A DNA stretch of 64,000 nt from Croceicoccus sediminis (GTDB taxonomy: Bacteria > Pseudomonadota > Alphaproteobacteria > Sphingomonadales > Sphingomonadaceae): contig NZ_SUNC01000003.1 in NCBI RefSeq assembly GCF_007570835.1, positions 186,001-250,000 on the forward strand. Direction: 5' to 3'. The first letter of the stretch is position 1. Every line of letters starts with the position of its first letter. Position numbers and translations under genes: made by a program. The notes below the pieces were generated by a model. It made no database searches and was not told the origin of the DNA. It saw only the letters and a list, made by a program, of their open reading frames with translations. This document shows positions 44,412 to 53,443 of this stretch, one piece after another.

Positions 44412-45701
44412 TCAGTCCATGAACGGGTCGCGCACCAGGATCGTGTCTTCACGCTCGGGACTGGTGGAAACCAGCGCCACAGGCGTTTCGATCAGTTCCT
44501 GCACGCGCTGGATGTACTTGATCGCCTGCGCCGGAAGATCGGCCCAAGAACGCGCGCCGGCGGTCGTGCCTTTCCAGCCCTCGATTTCCTCGTAGATCGG
44601 TTCGACCCGCGCCTGATCGCCCGCGTGGCTGGGCAGATAGTCGAGGATCTTGCCGTTGAGGCGATAGCCGGTGCAGATCTTCACCGTCTCGAACCCGTCG
44701 AGCACGTCGAGCTTCGTCAACGCGATGCCGGTCACACCCGAAATCGCGCAAGTCTGGCGCACCAGCACAGCGTCGAACCAGCCGCAGCGGCGCTGGCGCC
44801 CGGTCACGGTGCCGAATTCATGGCCACGCTCGCCAAGGCGCTGACCGTCGGCATCGTCAAGCTCGGTCGGGAACGGGCCCGAGCCGACGCGGGTGGTGTA
44901 GGCCTTCACGATGCCCAGCACGAAGCCGGTCGAATTGGGGCCGAGGCCCGAGCCACTGGCCGCCGTGCCCGAAACCGTGTTCGAGCTGGTGACGAAGGGA
45001 TAAGTGCCGTGATCGACGTCGAGCAGGACGCCCTGCGCACCTTCGAACAGGATGCGCGCGCCCGCCTTGCGGACCTTCTTCAGGCGCTTCCAAACCGGCT
45101 GCGCGTATTGCAACACGAAGGGTGCGATTTCCTTGAGGTCGGCGATCAGCTGATCGCGATCGATCGGCTCCTGCCCGAAGCCTGCACGCAGCGCATCATG
45201 ATGGGCGCAGAGACGGTCGATCTGCGGCGCGAGATCGTCGAGGTGATCGAGATCGCACACGCGGATCGCGCGGCGGCCGACCTTGTCCTCATAGGCAGGA
45301 CCGATGCCGCGACCCGTGGTGCCGATCTTGCCCTTGCCCGCGGCTTGTTCGCGCAGGCCGTCGAGGTCGCGGTGCAGCGGCAGGATCAGCGGGCAATTGT
45401 CGGCAATGGCGAAATTCTCGTCATTGATGACGACGCCCTGGCCTTCCAGCTTCTCGATCTCGGACTTCAGCGCCCAGGGGTCTAGCACGACGCCGTTCCC
45501 GATGAGGGACAGCGTGCCGGTGACGATGCCCGAAGGCAGCAGCGATAGCTTGTAGACCTTCTCGCCCACGACGAGGGTGTGGCCCGCGTTGTGGCCGCCC
45601 TGAAAGCGGACGACGGCATCGGCGCGGCTGGCCAGCCAGTCGACGATCTTGCCTTTACCCTCGTCGCCCCACTGGGCGCCGATCACGGTGACGTTTGCCA
45701 T
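44412..45701 (-). CDS. purA: Adenylosuccinate synthetase
   Basis: A 429-residue enzyme catalysing GTP-dependent condensation of IMP and aspartate, the first AMP-specific step in purine synthesis. The N-terminus has [19 protein letters not shown] (GTP-binding), then [51 protein letters not shown] and the C-terminal GPFPTELDD and TKLDVLDG motifs. Length is normal. The ATG at 45701 gives the usual [17 protein letters not shown] start; in-frame codons upstream are not conserved in character. Confidence 0.97.
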   Translation of the reverse strand: MANVTVIGAQWGDEGKGKIVDWLASRADAVVRFQGGHNAGHTLVVGEKVYKLSLLPSGIVTGTLSLIGNGVVLDPWALKSEIEKLEGQGVVINDENFAIADNCPLILPLHRDLDGLREQAAGKGKIGTTGRGIGPAYEDKVGRRAIRVCDLDHLDDLAPQIDRLCAHHDALRAGFGQEPIDRDQLIADLKEIAPFVLQYAQPVWKRLKKVRKAGARILFEGAQGVLLDVDHGTYPFVTSSNTVSGTAASGSGLGPNSTGFVLGIVKAYTTRVGSGPFPTELDDADGQRLGERGHEFGTVTGRQRRCGWFDAVLVRQTCAISGVTGIALTKLDVLDGFETVKICTGYRLNGKILDYLPSHAGDQARVEPIYEEIEGWKGTTAGARSWADLPAQAIKYIQRVQELIETPVALVSTSPEREDTILVRDPFMD

Positions 45702-45903
45702 GGATAGAGTCCTTCCCCCTGCCCGGTGGATCCGCTTCGCGCCCTTCGACAGGACTCGGCACGAGGGATGGACGTTCGGAGGCAATGGATCGCCCCCGGA
45801 TGCGCCGCGCGCGTTAGAGGCTGGCGGCGCGTGAAGTCAAGCGACAAGCGCATGATCGTTTCGTTCGGGAGCGGTAAAGCTTTGCCATTCTATCGAAGGT
45901 GCC

Positions 45904-46800
45904 ATGCGTATCGCTGCCCTTACTCTCGCCCTCGGCGCGCTGGTCGCCGCCCCGCTCGTCTCGACGATGCCCGCCAAACCCGCCGCCGCGGCCACCGCGA
46001 CGACGATTCCGGGTGAGGCGATCGACTATGGCTCACACCCCTTGCAGGCGATGGATTTCTATCCGGCATCCAAGGATTTCTCCGGCCCCCGCCCGCTGAT
46101 CGTGTTCGTCCATGGCGGTGCCTGGGCAGGCGGCGACAAGTCCGATTCGACCGGCGCGGCCAAGATCCGGCACTACACCGGCAATGGCTATGCTCTCGCC
46201 AGCATCAATTACCGCCTGCTTCCTGAAGTCGATATCGAGGACCAGGCCCGCGACGTGGCCGCCGCCATCGCCCGGCTTCGCGACTCTTCGAAAGATCTGG
46301 GCATCGACAAGCAGCGCATCGTCCTCATGGGGCATAGCGCGGGTGCACACCTTGCGGCATTGGTTGCCACCGACCCGCAATGGCTGGACCGTTTCGACAT
46401 GCGCCCGGACGACATTGCCGGTGTCGTCCTGCTGGACGGGGCGGCGTACGACGTGCCGGTCCAGATTCGCGATGCCGGGCCGCTGCTGGGCTTTGCCTAC
46501 CAGATCGCCTTCGGCAGCCGCACCGCGCGGCAGGACCAGCTTTCGCCCGCCCGGCATGCCGACGGCCAGAACGCCCGCCGCTTCCTTCTTCTGCACGTCG
46601 AACGCCCCGATGCAAAACGTCAGGCCGAGATGCTGGGCGAGGACCTGAGACGCGAGGGCACCGATGCGCAAGTCATGGCCTTTCCGGGCCGCGGAATGGA
46701 GGGGCACAACCTCATCAACGCCATGCTGGGCCGCAGCGATTCGCCCGCGACCGTGCCGGTTGACGAGTGGCTGGCCGTCACGGTCGGAACCGCGCGCTGA
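45904..46800 (+). CDS. Exported alpha/beta hydrolase (BD-FAE/HSL-like esterase)
   Basis: A 298-residue hydrolase with a signal peptide (about residues 1-30, ending in PAAAA). It has VFVHGGAWAGGDKSD (HGG oxyanion hole), YRLLPEVDIEDQARDVAAAI, the nucleophile elbow GHSAGAHLAAL and a C-terminal Asp/His region (FLLLHVERPDAK, GMEGHNLIN). It is of the short-chain esterase/arylformamidase type. It is divergent from purA, with a 200-base gap that shows no other feature. Confidence 0.88.
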   Translation: MRIAALTLALGALVAAPLVSTMPAKPAAAATATTIPGEAIDYGSHPLQAMDFYPASKDFSGPRPLIVFVHGGAWAGGDKSDSTGAAKIRHYTGNGYALASINYRLLPEVDIEDQARDVAAAIARLRDSSKDLGIDKQRIVLMGHSAGAHLAALVATDPQWLDRFDMRPDDIAGVVLLDGAAYDVPVQIRDAGPLLGFAYQIAFGSRTARQDQLSPARHADGQNARRFLLLHVERPDAKRQAEMLGEDLRREGTDAQVMAFPGRGMEGHNLINAMLGRSDSPATVPVDEWLAVTVGTAR

Positions 46801-46944
46801 TCGCCGCGATCGGGCCTGCCCCGGCGCCCCAGAGCCGCCACGCGGTTGAAATCCGGCGCTTGCTAACCACCTAGAGAGACGAACCCGGCGTTTCAGGCGG
46901 CCCCCTGCCCCTGCGCCACCTATTCACGATCCATTGGAGTCTTG

Positions 46945-47784
46945 ATGCCTCAGCCAGTACAGACAGCTTTTCCCACTGCCATCCTCAACGACGGTCGCGA
47001 GATGCCGCAATTCGGCCTCGGTACTTATGGTATCCCCAACGACCAGGCCGAAGAAACGATCTCCGAAGCGATCAGGCGCGGCTACCGCCTTATCGATACC
47101 GCGGCGATGTACGATAACGAGGAAGGGGTCGGCAAAGGCGTCGGTTCGCGGCACGACATCTTCCTGACGACCAAGATCGCCAACGAACGCCAGGGCCATG
47201 CCGAGGCGAAGACCGCCTTCCGCGAAGCGCTGGCCCGCATGGGCCGCGACGAGGTCGATCTCCTGCTGATCCACTGGCCCGCACCGGGCAAGGACCTTTA
47301 CGTCGACACGTGGAAGGCGCTGATCGAACTGCGCGAAGACGGCCGCGTGAAATCGATCGGCGTGTCGAACTTCATGCCCGAACATATCGACCGCCTGATC
47401 GCGGAAACCGGCGTTACCCCGGCGGTGAACCAGATCCAGGTCCACCCGATGTGGCAACAGCGCGAAGTCCGAGCCTACAATCGCGACAAGGGCATCGTCA
47501 CCCAAGCGTGGAGCCCGCTCGGTTCCGGGCAGTTGTTCCGCCATCCGGTGTTGAACGAGATCGCCGCCGAACTGGACGTGCCGGTCGCATCGCTCATCCT
47601 GCGCTGGCACCTGCAGCACGGCATCGCGCCGATCCCGAAGACCGACAAGCCCGAGCGGATGAGCGACAACCTCGATGCCATGAACGTGGTGCTGAACCGC
47701 GATCACATGGCGCGGATCGACGCGCTCGACCACCCGCAGGGCATGCTCGGCCCCGATCCGATGACGCACGGCAACGACGCCTGA
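46945..47784 (+). CDS. Aldo/keto reductase
   Basis: The 279-residue protein has the AKR motifs in order: MPQFGLGTYG, the GYRLIDTAAMYDNE segment with the catalytic Asp and Tyr, LLLIHWPAPG, the IGVSNF motif and a C-terminal IPKTDKPERM segment for NADPH binding. The ATG at 46945 follows TTGGAGTC; the TTG three bases earlier is less likely. It should reduce aldehydes or keto groups, such as 2,5-diketogluconate-type or glyoxal compounds. A bidirectional terminator separates it from hisZ. Confidence 0.93.
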   Translation: MPQPVQTAFPTAILNDGREMPQFGLGTYGIPNDQAEETISEAIRRGYRLIDTAAMYDNEEGVGKGVGSRHDIFLTTKIANERQGHAEAKTAFREALARMGRDEVDLLLIHWPAPGKDLYVDTWKALIELREDGRVKSIGVSNFMPEHIDRLIAETGVTPAVNQIQVHPMWQQREVRAYNRDKGIVTQAWSPLGSGQLFRHPVLNEIAAELDVPVASLILRWHLQHGIAPIPKTDKPERMSDNLDAMNVVLNRDHMARIDALDHPQGMLGPDPMTHGNDA

Positions 47785-47810
47785 TCGCGGACAGGGATTA
47801 CAGACAAAGA

Positions 47811-47840
47811 AAAAGGGGCCGTTCTCGCGGCCCCTTTTTT
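47811..47840. terminator. Bidirectional intrinsic terminator
   Basis: AAAAGGGGCCG (47811-47821) pairs over 11 bases with CGGCCCCTTTT (47828-47838), with A- and T-runs on both sides. It serves the aldo/keto reductase on the plus strand and hisZ on the minus strand. Confidence 0.92.
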
Positions 47841-47860
47841 GTGCGGTCAGCGCGCAAGGC

Positions 47861-48979
47861 TCAAACCTCGCGCGGTTCCTTGCCGTCCAGCACGTGGGTG
47901 CAGCCTAGCGCCGCGGCATCGTCCGCTTCGTCGAGCGCGGCCACGGTGTGCCAGCCGATCGTGCGCAGGCGTTTGGCCGCATCGCGGTCGTGGCCCAGTG
48001 GCAGGAACAGCCGCTCGACTTTCACGCTGCCCGCACCGCGCGCGATCAGCGGATCGGGGTAGAGCGAAAAGCCGGTCGCGACCTCGTCGTGCCCGCCCTC
48101 GCTGGTGATGCGATAGGTACCGCCACGGCCCAGCGCGCCGCGCACACCAGCCGCATAAATCGTGAAACCGAACCACGACTGATATTCGAACCCGTGCCGC
48201 TCCGTCGGGTCGAGCGTCAGGCGCGCGGCCCCGTCGATGCGGGCGGCGATCTGCTTCAACCCCTCGATCCGCGAGGCAACGGCATCACCCGCGCCGATCG
48301 CAGCCAGCTTTTCGATGGCGCTGTCGAAAGGCCCGGTCGCGTAAAGCAGCGGCAGGTAAGCCTTGCCCCCTGCGGCGACGAGCGAGCCTGCATCCTTGGC
48401 ATCGAGTTCGCGGCGCACGGCGGAAACGGCGCTTTCGGGCAAGGGCAGGCTGCTACCGGCCAGCGTATCGACCAGGTCGGGCAAGGTGAAATCGACCGAG
48501 ACATCGTGCGCCCCGGCGGCCTTCAGCGCCTCGATCGCGACGGCGACCGATTCGGCGGCCGCGGCGACGGTATCGTTGCCGATGATCTCCGCGCCCACCT
48601 GCAGCCGTTCGCGTTCCGGCTCCAGCCCGTCCCCTTTCAGGAACAGGACCTGCCCGGCATAGGACAGGCGCAGCGGACGGGCCGCGTCCTTCAGGCTGGT
48701 GGCGGCGATACGGCCGACCTGCACCGTCATGTCCGAACGCAGCGCCAGCGTGCGCAGCGAAGCGGGATCGACAAATCGGACCATGCGGTTGCGCTTCGTT
48801 CCGGCCATGCGGCTGGCGAGCGAGCGTTCGAATTCCACCATCGGCGGCTGAACCGGGTCGTAGCCGTGTCCGGCCAGCACATCGGTCATCGCACGGGTGA
48901 CGCGCATGGCTTCGGCGGCGAGCGGGGGCAACCGGTCGCTCAATCCTTCTGGCAGTAGGTCGTGGGTCATGTCCTGCAT
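47861..48979 (-). CDS. hisZ: ATP phosphoribosyltransferase regulatory subunit
   Basis: A 372-residue class II aminoacyl-tRNA-synthetase-like protein without synthetase function. It has LLPEGLSDRLPPLAAEAMRVTRAM, then GYDPVQPPMVEFERSL, the MVRFVDPASLRTLALRSDMTVQVGRIAA motif, and a C-terminal GFSLYPDPLIARGAG region. HisZ is the regulatory partner of the short HisG in the first step of histidine biosynthesis. hisG is not in the window. The ATG at 48979 is used; another three codons later is possible. Confidence 0.92.
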   Translation of the reverse strand: MQDMTHDLLPEGLSDRLPPLAAEAMRVTRAMTDVLAGHGYDPVQPPMVEFERSLASRMAGTKRNRMVRFVDPASLRTLALRSDMTVQVGRIAATSLKDAARPLRLSYAGQVLFLKGDGLEPERERLQVGAEIIGNDTVAAAAESVAVAIEALKAAGAHDVSVDFTLPDLVDTLAGSSLPLPESAVSAVRRELDAKDAGSLVAAGGKAYLPLLYATGPFDSAIEKLAAIGAGDAVASRIEGLKQIAARIDGAARLTLDPTERHGFEYQSWFGFTIYAAGVRGALGRGGTYRITSEGGHDEVATGFSLYPDPLIARGAGSVKVERLFLPLGHDRDAAKRLRTIGWHTVAALDEADDAAALGCTHVLDGKEPREV

Positions 48980-49046
48980 GGCGAGGCGCTTTAGCCACGA
49001 CGGCCGCACTTGTCGAATACCTATGCGGCCTCAGGCGATCTTTCGG

Positions 49047-49766
49047 TCAGGCCGGTCTGCGCCACTGCGTTTCGTAGAGCGCGAAACGCGATCGCGCGTG
49101 ATCGATGAAACGCCGTTCATCCACGATGGCATCGACCGTCACCGAGGTCTGGCTCATGATCGCAACCGCATCGTCGAGCGTGTCGAAATAGGATTCGGCC
49201 AGTCCGTCCAGCGGTTCGGCACTACTGCCGACACGTGTCCCGAGCCGTGTTGTGGCATCGACGTCAACGTGGTTCTGGCGATAGCGGACGCCTTCCACTT
49301 CCTCGCCCAGCTGGGCATGGCCGTCGAACCACATGGTCATGAACCCGGCGCGGTCGAGCGCGGCAAGGCGGCGCAGCGGCATGACGATGTAGACCGGACC
49401 GTCACCGGCCGTGATCGCCACTTCGCGTCCTGCAAAAACCTCCACGTCGTTAATCCGGCCCGACAGCGCCTTTGCCATGCCGGCGACGGCGTCGGTCATG
49501 CCTGCCGATAGCTCGCCTTCCGTCGCGACGACTTGCCATGCGAGGTCGAACGGCGGCGGCGATGTGGGCGGGGACATGATGCGGTGATGTTCCAGCTCGG
49601 GCATGTCGGCGATCCGACGTGCGAGCCGCGCATCGACGCCTTGCGCAAGATCGGCGGCAAGCTCTTTCGCGGCCACCTGCGCATCGGCAAACACCGCGTC
49701 GGCATCGGCGCCGTCTGCAATTCGGGCGTAAAGCGCGGCCTTGGGGCGGCCAATCCGGTTCGCCAT
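49047..49766 (-). CDS. EthD domain-containing protein
   Basis: A 239-residue protein. The central/C-terminal part has the EthD/ferredoxin-like pattern VYIVMPLRRLAALDRAGFMTMWFDGHAQLGE, and VRYRQNHVDVD before a final beta-alpha pair with SYFDTLDDAV, EthD-like in the arrangement of repeated dimeric alpha-beta barrel elements. Function unknown; EthD relatives often accompany ether or aromatic oxidation genes. Its start codon lies one base after the stop of the carboxymuconolactone-decarboxylase-family gene, so both are one unit. Confidence 0.82.
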   Translation of the reverse strand: MANRIGRPKAALYARIADGADADAVFADAQVAAKELAADLAQGVDARLARRIADMPELEHHRIMSPPTSPPPFDLAWQVVATEGELSAGMTDAVAGMAKALSGRINDVEVFAGREVAITAGDGPVYIVMPLRRLAALDRAGFMTMWFDGHAQLGEEVEGVRYRQNHVDVDATTRLGTRVGSSAEPLDGLAESYFDTLDDAVAIMSQTSVTVDAIVDERRFIDHARSRFALYETQWRRPA

Positions 49767-49767
49767 C

Positions 49768-50331
49768 CTATTCGGCCGCTTCGCGCGTGGCGAGGTTCGG
49801 GATCTGGCAGGCCGTGTTCGTTGCATCGATCACGGCGAACATCCTGCCGATGCCGACGAACTGCGCCACGTCGAAGCACAGTTCGACGATTTCCTTCTCG
49901 GTGAAGCTGCGGTGCAGGCGTTCGAACATCGCATCGTCCACGCCGAAATGATCAGCGGCCATCTGCTGGCCAAAGGCGATGGCGGCCCGCTCACGCTCGT
50001 CGAACATGGGCGATGTTTCCGCATTGGGCAGCGCCGCGATCATCTCTTCGGACAGGCCCTCGTCGATCGAATCCTGATAGCGCGAGCCGAGGCAGTTGGC
50101 GCACTGGTTCACTTGCGCAACGGCCAGACGCACCTGCTCCACCAGCTTGCGGCTCAGCAATCCGTCCATCTGGAGCGGCCAGTAGAAGGAGCCGAACGAC
50201 TTCACGATATCGGGCCGGTGCGCAATCGCGCGCAGGGCCGTCGTATCGCCGACCAGTTCGGCCATCTGATTAACCATGCCCGCCATTTCGGGCTCCATCT
50301 CCGACGTCTCTAGCAACCGGATCCTTGCCAT
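49768..50331 (-). CDS. Carboxymuconolactone decarboxylase family protein (AhpD-like)
   Basis: A 187-residue protein with the CMD/AhpD-type helical fold. The key redox motif is CANCLGSRY (CxxC followed by a conserved region) near residue 78, as in AhpD-like peroxidase proteins; the middle and C-terminal helices follow (FTEKEIVELCFDVAQFVGIGRMFAVID). It could serve antioxidant defence or act as a lyase. ATG 50331 was chosen because earlier codons lie across the serA terminator. It is the first gene of a two-gene unit with the EthD protein. Confidence 0.88.
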   Translation of the reverse strand: MARIRLLETSEMEPEMAGMVNQMAELVGDTTALRAIAHRPDIVKSFGSFYWPLQMDGLLSRKLVEQVRLAVAQVNQCANCLGSRYQDSIDEGLSEEMIAALPNAETSPMFDERERAAIAFGQQMAADHFGVDDAMFERLHRSFTEKEIVELCFDVAQFVGIGRMFAVIDATNTACQIPNLATREAAE

Positions 50332-50416
50332 CGCACATTCTCCCAAATGTTTTGGCGAGGATGTCAGTGCAGCCCCCCCACGGTCACTGCGACAAAGGAC
50401 AGGGTGGCCCCACGAA

Positions 50417-50446
50417 AAAAGGCCGGCACCCGACGGCACCGGCCTT
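50417..50446 (-). terminator. Intrinsic terminator after serA
   Basis: AAAAGGCCGG (50417-50426) and CCGGCCTTTT (50437-50446... allowing a small offset) form a strong hairpin with A/T runs on each side. It lies just beyond the serA stop at 50470, on the minus strand. Confidence 0.85.
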
Positions 50447-50469
50447 TTCGTTTCGGGTGAACGAAACTT

Positions 50470-52053
50470 TTAGAAAGAAAGCGCCTTCACCGTACGGACG
50501 CCCTGCGCATCGCAAATGGTCTTGAGCACGCTTTCCGGGATTTCCTGGTCGACCGACAGCAGCAGCACCGCTTCGCCGCCCGTGGCGCGGCGGCCAAGGT
50601 GGAACGTGCCGATGTTGATGCCCGCCTCGCCCAGGATCGAGCCGATACGGCCGATGAAGCCGGGCGCGTCCTCGTTCGAGATGTAGAGCATGTGACCGTC
50701 GAGGTCGGCCTCGATCCCGATGCCGAAGATATCGACGAGACGCGGCTGGCTCTTGCCGAACAGCGTGCCGGCAACGGTACGCTCGCCCATGTCGGTATCG
50801 ACCTTGATGCGGATCAGGGTGCTGTACGCGCCTTCACGCTCGTTGCGGATCTCGCGCACTTCCATGCCGCGTTCCTTGGCAATGAAGGGCGCGTTGACCA
50901 TGTTCACCGTGTCGGAATACCGGCGCATCAGGCCCGCCAGCACCGCGCCGGTGATCGGCTTGATGTTCAGCGTGGCCGCATGGCCTTCGACTTCGACGCC
51001 GATGCGCGACAGGTTGCCGTGCGCGAGCTGGCCGACGAGGCTGCCCAGCTTTTCGGCGAGCGCCATATAGGGCTTGAGCTTGGGCGCTTCCTCTGCCGAG
51101 AGCGAGGGCATGTTGAGCGCGTTGGTGACGCCGCCGTTGACGAGATAGTCGGACAGCTGTTCCGCGACCTGCAGGGCGACGTTGACCTGTGCCTCGGTCG
51201 TCGAGGCACCAAGGTGCGGGGTACAGATGAAGTTCGGCGCACCGAACAGGACGTTGTCCTTGGCCGGTTCCTTCTCAAACACATCAAGCGCGGCCCCTGC
51301 GATGTGGCCGCTTTCCAGCCCCTCGCGCAGTGCCGCCTCGTCGATCAGGCCGCCGCGGGCGCAGTTGACGATCCGCACGCCCTTCTTCGTCTTGGCGAGG
51401 TTTTCGGCCGAGAGGATGTTCTTGGTCTCTGCCGTCAGCGGCGTGTGAAGCGTGATGAAATCGGCGCGCGACAGCAGGCCGTCCAGCTCCACCTTCTCCA
51501 CGCCCATTTCGACGGCGCGTTCGGCCGACAGGAACGGGTCGAAGGCGATGACCTTCATCTTCAGGCCCTGTGCGCGGCTGGCGACGATCGAACCGATGTT
51601 GCCCGCGCCGATCAGGCCCAGCGTCTTGCCGGTCACTTCGACGCCCATGAAGTCGTTCTTGGGCCATTCGCCGGCCTGCGTGCGGGTGTTGGCTGCGGGG
51701 ATCTGGCGGGCCAGCGCCATGATCATCGCGATCGCGTGTTCGGCGGTCGTGATCGAGTTGCCGAACGGCGTGTTCATCACCACCACGCCCTTGGACGAGG
51801 CATAGGGAATGTCGACGTTGTCGACGCCGATGCCGGCGCGGCCGATGACCTTCAGGTTGGTCGCGGCGTCCAGCACTTCCTTCGTGACTTTCGTCGCCGA
51901 ACGGATGGCAAGACCGTCATAATCGCCGATGCGTGCGATCAGCTGTTCGGGGGTTTCCCCGGTGATGACATCGACGTCGCAGCCGTTTTCTTCGAAGATA
52001 CGGGCGGCGTTGGGGTCCATCTTGTCGGAAATAAGAACGCGGGGCTTGCTCAT
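50470..52053 (-). CDS. serA: D-3-phosphoglycerate dehydrogenase
   Basis: The 527-residue protein catalyses the first step of serine synthesis. It has the substrate-binding domain, a Rossmann motif LGLIGAGNIGSIVASRA near residue 150, the NCARGGLIDE and PHLGASTTEAQ motifs with the catalytic Arg/Glu/His set, an intervening domain and a C-terminal ACT domain (IGRIGSILGEAGINIGTFHLGR), so it is the long, ACT-containing form likely inhibited by serine. ATG 52053 follows AAGGAGGCTACC. Downstream of serC by 72 bases on the same strand. Confidence 0.97.
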   Translation of the reverse strand: MSKPRVLISDKMDPNAARIFEENGCDVDVITGETPEQLIARIGDYDGLAIRSATKVTKEVLDAATNLKVIGRAGIGVDNVDIPYASSKGVVVMNTPFGNSITTAEHAIAMIMALARQIPAANTRTQAGEWPKNDFMGVEVTGKTLGLIGAGNIGSIVASRAQGLKMKVIAFDPFLSAERAVEMGVEKVELDGLLSRADFITLHTPLTAETKNILSAENLAKTKKGVRIVNCARGGLIDEAALREGLESGHIAGAALDVFEKEPAKDNVLFGAPNFICTPHLGASTTEAQVNVALQVAEQLSDYLVNGGVTNALNMPSLSAEEAPKLKPYMALAEKLGSLVGQLAHGNLSRIGVEVEGHAATLNIKPITGAVLAGLMRRYSDTVNMVNAPFIAKERGMEVREIRNEREGAYSTLIRIKVDTDMGERTVAGTLFGKSQPRLVDIFGIGIEADLDGHMLYISNEDAPGFIGRIGSILGEAGINIGTFHLGRRATGGEAVLLLSVDQEIPESVLKTICDAQGVRTVKALSF

Positions 52054-52125
52054 GGTAGCCTCCTTCAATCTTGGGATTTCATGAAATGATCCGGCGGACA
52101 CGACGGCCCGCCGGTCAAAAAGGGA

Positions 52126-53247
52126 TCAGGCCGAGAGTTTGGTCCAGGCCCAGTCGAGCCAGGGGCCAAGCGCCTCGATATCCGCCGTATTCACGGTCGC
52201 GCCGCACCAGATGCGCAGGCCCGCCGGGGCATCGCGATAACCCGCGATGTCATAGGCAGCGCCTTCGTCCTCGAGCAGCTTGGCGAACTTCTTGATGAAG
52301 TCGGTATCCGCGCCTTCGACGGTCAGACAGACCGAGGTGTTCGACCGGATCGCTTCGTCGGCGACGAGATGGCCGAGCCACGAACGCTCCGTCACGATCT
52401 GGTTCAGCGCGGCGGCATTGGCATCGGCACGGGCACGCAGGGCAGCTGCGCCGCCCAGGTCCTTGCCCCATTCCAGCGCGAGGATCGCGTCCTCGACCGC
52501 CAACATCGAAGGGGTGTTGATCGTCTCACCCTTGAAGATGCCCTCGATCAGCTTGCCGCCCTTGGCAAGGCGGAACACCTTCGGCAGCGGCCATGCGGGC
52601 GAATAGGTTTCGAGCCGTTCGACAGCACGCGGACCGAGGATCAGCACGCCGTGCGCGCCTTCACCGCCCAGCACTTTCTGCCAGGAGAAAGTGGCGACGT
52701 CGATCCGGGTCCAGTCGATCTTCTGCGCGAAAACCGCGCTGGTTGCGTCGGCGAAGGACAGGCCCTCACGGTCCTCTGCGATCCAGTCGGCGTTCGGGAC
52801 GCGTGCGCCCGACGTGGTGCCGTTCCAGGTGAAGAGGACGTCGTTCGTCCAGTCGACCTTCGCAAGGTCGGGAATTTCGCCATAGGGCGCTTCCATGACG
52901 GTCGGGTCCAGCTTCAGCTGCTTCACCGCGTCCGTCACCCAGCCAGAGCCGAAGCTTTCCCACGCCAGCGTCGTCACCGGGCGTGCGCCCAGCATCGTCC
53001 ACATCGCCATTTCGAAAGCACCCGTGTCCGAACCGGGCACGATGCCGATGCGGTGGGTTTCGGGCAGTTCCAGCAGTTCTCGCATCAGGTCGATGCAGTA
53101 CTGCAGACGTGCCTTGCCAAGCTTCGAGCGGTGCGAGCGCCCAAGCGATGCAGTGTCGATTTTTTCGGGAGTCCAAACCGGGGGCTTGGCGCAGGGACCG
53201 GAAGAGAAATAGGGACGCTCCGGCAGCGTCGGCTTTGTATCAGTCAT
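52126..53247 (-). CDS. serC: Phosphoserine aminotransferase
   Basis: A 373-residue PLP enzyme for the second step of serine synthesis (phosphohydroxypyruvate to phosphoserine). Features are YFSSGPCAKPPVWTPEKI, SHRSKLGKARL, VPGSDTGAFEMAMWTMLGAR and the PLP-lysine region FSWQKVLGGEGAHGVLILGPRA. It is the alphaproteobacterial type. It leads the serC-serA operon; a structured leader stands directly upstream. Confidence 0.96.
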   Translation of the reverse strand: MTDTKPTLPERPYFSSGPCAKPPVWTPEKIDTASLGRSHRSKLGKARLQYCIDLMRELLELPETHRIGIVPGSDTGAFEMAMWTMLGARPVTTLAWESFGSGWVTDAVKQLKLDPTVMEAPYGEIPDLAKVDWTNDVLFTWNGTTSGARVPNADWIAEDREGLSFADATSAVFAQKIDWTRIDVATFSWQKVLGGEGAHGVLILGPRAVERLETYSPAWPLPKVFRLAKGGKLIEGIFKGETINTPSMLAVEDAILALEWGKDLGGAAALRARADANAAALNQIVTERSWLGHLVADEAIRSNTSVCLTVEGADTDFIKKFAKLLEDEGAAYDIAGYRDAPAGLRIWCGATVNTADIEALGPWLDWAWTKLSA

Positions 53248-53253
53248 TTAAGA

Positions 53254-53306
53254 CTCTCCTTGCAGAGAGCTCGCGCGGCGTTGGGACCGCGTGGCCCGTC
53301 GGCCGC
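53254..53306 (-). promoter_or_regulatory. Structured leader of serC with a sequestered ribosome-binding site
   Basis: On the minus strand, GCGGC and GCCGC (53302-53306 with 53275-53279) enclose an inner GGGCC/GGTCCC stem, then CTCTC pairs with GAGAG (53254-53269) in a second hairpin that contains the AAGGAG ribosome-binding site of serC. This resembles in position the serC RNA motif described for alphaproteobacterial serC operons; the match to that motif's consensus has not been tested. Confidence 0.5.
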
Positions 53307-53443
53307 TCTAAAGATGGTGCGCGCAGTGTCAATCAGTCTTTGGCCCAAATCGCGCAACTTTCGAAAAACTATGGGCAAATTCGTGATGGGATATGTGCCG
53401 CAGGCCATTTGGCTACGGCCCGATGGCCCCTTAAAGTACCCAT

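Noticed and set aside
50599-52089. Long open frame antisense to serA
   Set aside because: serA has all its motifs on the minus strand; this frame is its shadow.
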